Below are positions 42,095-42,325 of a stretch of 42,325 bases of DNA, one piece after another. Every line of letters starts with the position of its first letter. Position 1 is the first letter of the stretch. The notes below the pieces were generated by a model, which saw only the letters and a list, made by a program, of their open reading frames with translations, had not been told where the DNA came from and searched no databases. The stretch is from Lampropedia hyalina DSM 16112. Lineage in GTDB: Bacteria; Pseudomonadota; Gammaproteobacteria; Burkholderiales; Burkholderiaceae_C. The position numbers and the translations under genes are program-made. The DNA is taken from the NCBI RefSeq assembly GCF_900129055.1, contig NZ_FQUZ01000029.1, forward strand, positions 1-42,325. Reading direction: 5' to 3'.

Positions 42095-42285
42095 TGTTCG
42101 TTAAAAACATACAGCCGATAAGCGTGGGCGTTTGGTAATTGCTCAAGTTCTTAGGAACAAAGGCAGAGATGCCTGGCAACCATTATATATGGAAAGCCAA
42201 ACGCTCATGAACAGAACATGAAGTGTGTAAGTCTTATGATTTACAAATCCACTTCAATTCCGTTTTGAGTGAGTTTAACAAGATC
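42095..42285 (+). other. 16S rRNA leader with boxA-like antitermination site
   Basis: TGTTCGTTAAAAA (42095-42107) resembles boxA (TGCTCTTTAACA), followed by ACAGCCGATAAGCGTGGGCG, as in rRNA leaders of Burkholderiales. GCGTTTGG (42128-42135) can pair with CCAAACGC (42197-42204), forming a leader stem that may serve in processing. Confidence 0.6.
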
Positions 42286-42325
42286 GAACTATAGAGTTTG
42301 ATCCTGGCTCAGATTGAACGCTGGC
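42286..42325 (+). rRNA. rrs: 16S ribosomal RNA, first 40 nt
   Basis: AGAGTTTGATCCTGGCTCAG begins at 42293, followed by ATTGAACGCTGGC, the universal 5' end of bacterial 16S rRNA. The mature end is set 7 bases before AGAGTTTG by comparison with E. coli. The gene continues beyond the window. Confidence 0.97.

Noticed and set aside
1-42325. CRISPR array
   Set aside because: No regularly spaced short direct repeats were seen; the repeats present are dispersed inverted elements.

Overview
This window looks like a chromosomal segment of a betaproteobacterium, probably Burkholderiales. The gene sets and orders rpsF-rpsR-rplI-dnaB, pilB-pilC-pilD-coaE, gltIJKL and kdsD-kdsC-lptC, together with the start of a 16S rRNA gene and its leader, all fit that group. 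Most of the DNA is about 60% GC. Almost everything is housekeeping. The accessory content is a broken IS200/IS605-type tnpB at the left edge and several small non-autonomous repeat elements.

Layout. 1-7 kb: tnpB remnant, frameshifted M48 protease, nhaA, gluQRS-trmB, pepP, tRNA-Arg(ACG). 7-13 kb: DUF192 protein, Fur/Zur-type regulator, nitroreductase, barstar-like protein, hpnD-hpnE (presqualene diphosphate synthase and FAD desaturase), NAD(P)H oxidoreductase, SGNH hydrolase. 13-20 kb: two YbjQ proteins, pdxY, a Bax-inhibitor-1 protein, a Tim44-domain protein, ubiE, and a large PlsC-GNAT acyltransferase. 20-22 kb: kdsD-kdsC-lptC (Kdo and LPS export). 22-29 kb: cobalamin adenosyltransferase, FKBP isomerase, then coaE-pilD-pilC-pilB and a methyltransferase in visibly AT-richer DNA. 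29-36 kb: gloB, an MltD-like transglycosylase, a ComEA-like protein, rpsF-rpsR-rplI, dnaB, pyrC. 36-42 kb: the gltIJKL amino-acid ABC transporter, a YciA-type thioesterase, a PHP phosphatase, a DMT permease, and the leader and first bases of an rRNA operon.

The most interesting feature is the 335-bp AT-rich gap between kdsD and the adenosyltransferase gene (21.9-22.25 kb). It has three exact DnaA boxes (TTATNCACA) and one near match. After a short spacer comes CTACTATGACTACTAT, which reads on the other strand as a DnaA-trio array, and then a very AT-rich stretch. This is the layout of a bacterial replication origin, here with no dnaA next to it. GC skew in the lines counted by hand also changes sign across the gap.

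The second theme is small transposable repeats. There are three 161-bp elements with 4-bp target duplications and a conserved, covarying central hairpin, plus a deleted derivative and fragments. A separate 154-bp element has IS4-like ends and a 10-bp duplication, and a 183-bp element has terminal repeats of about 26 bp. Two of the 161-bp copies touch the 3' ends of genes and one lies in a divergent promoter region.
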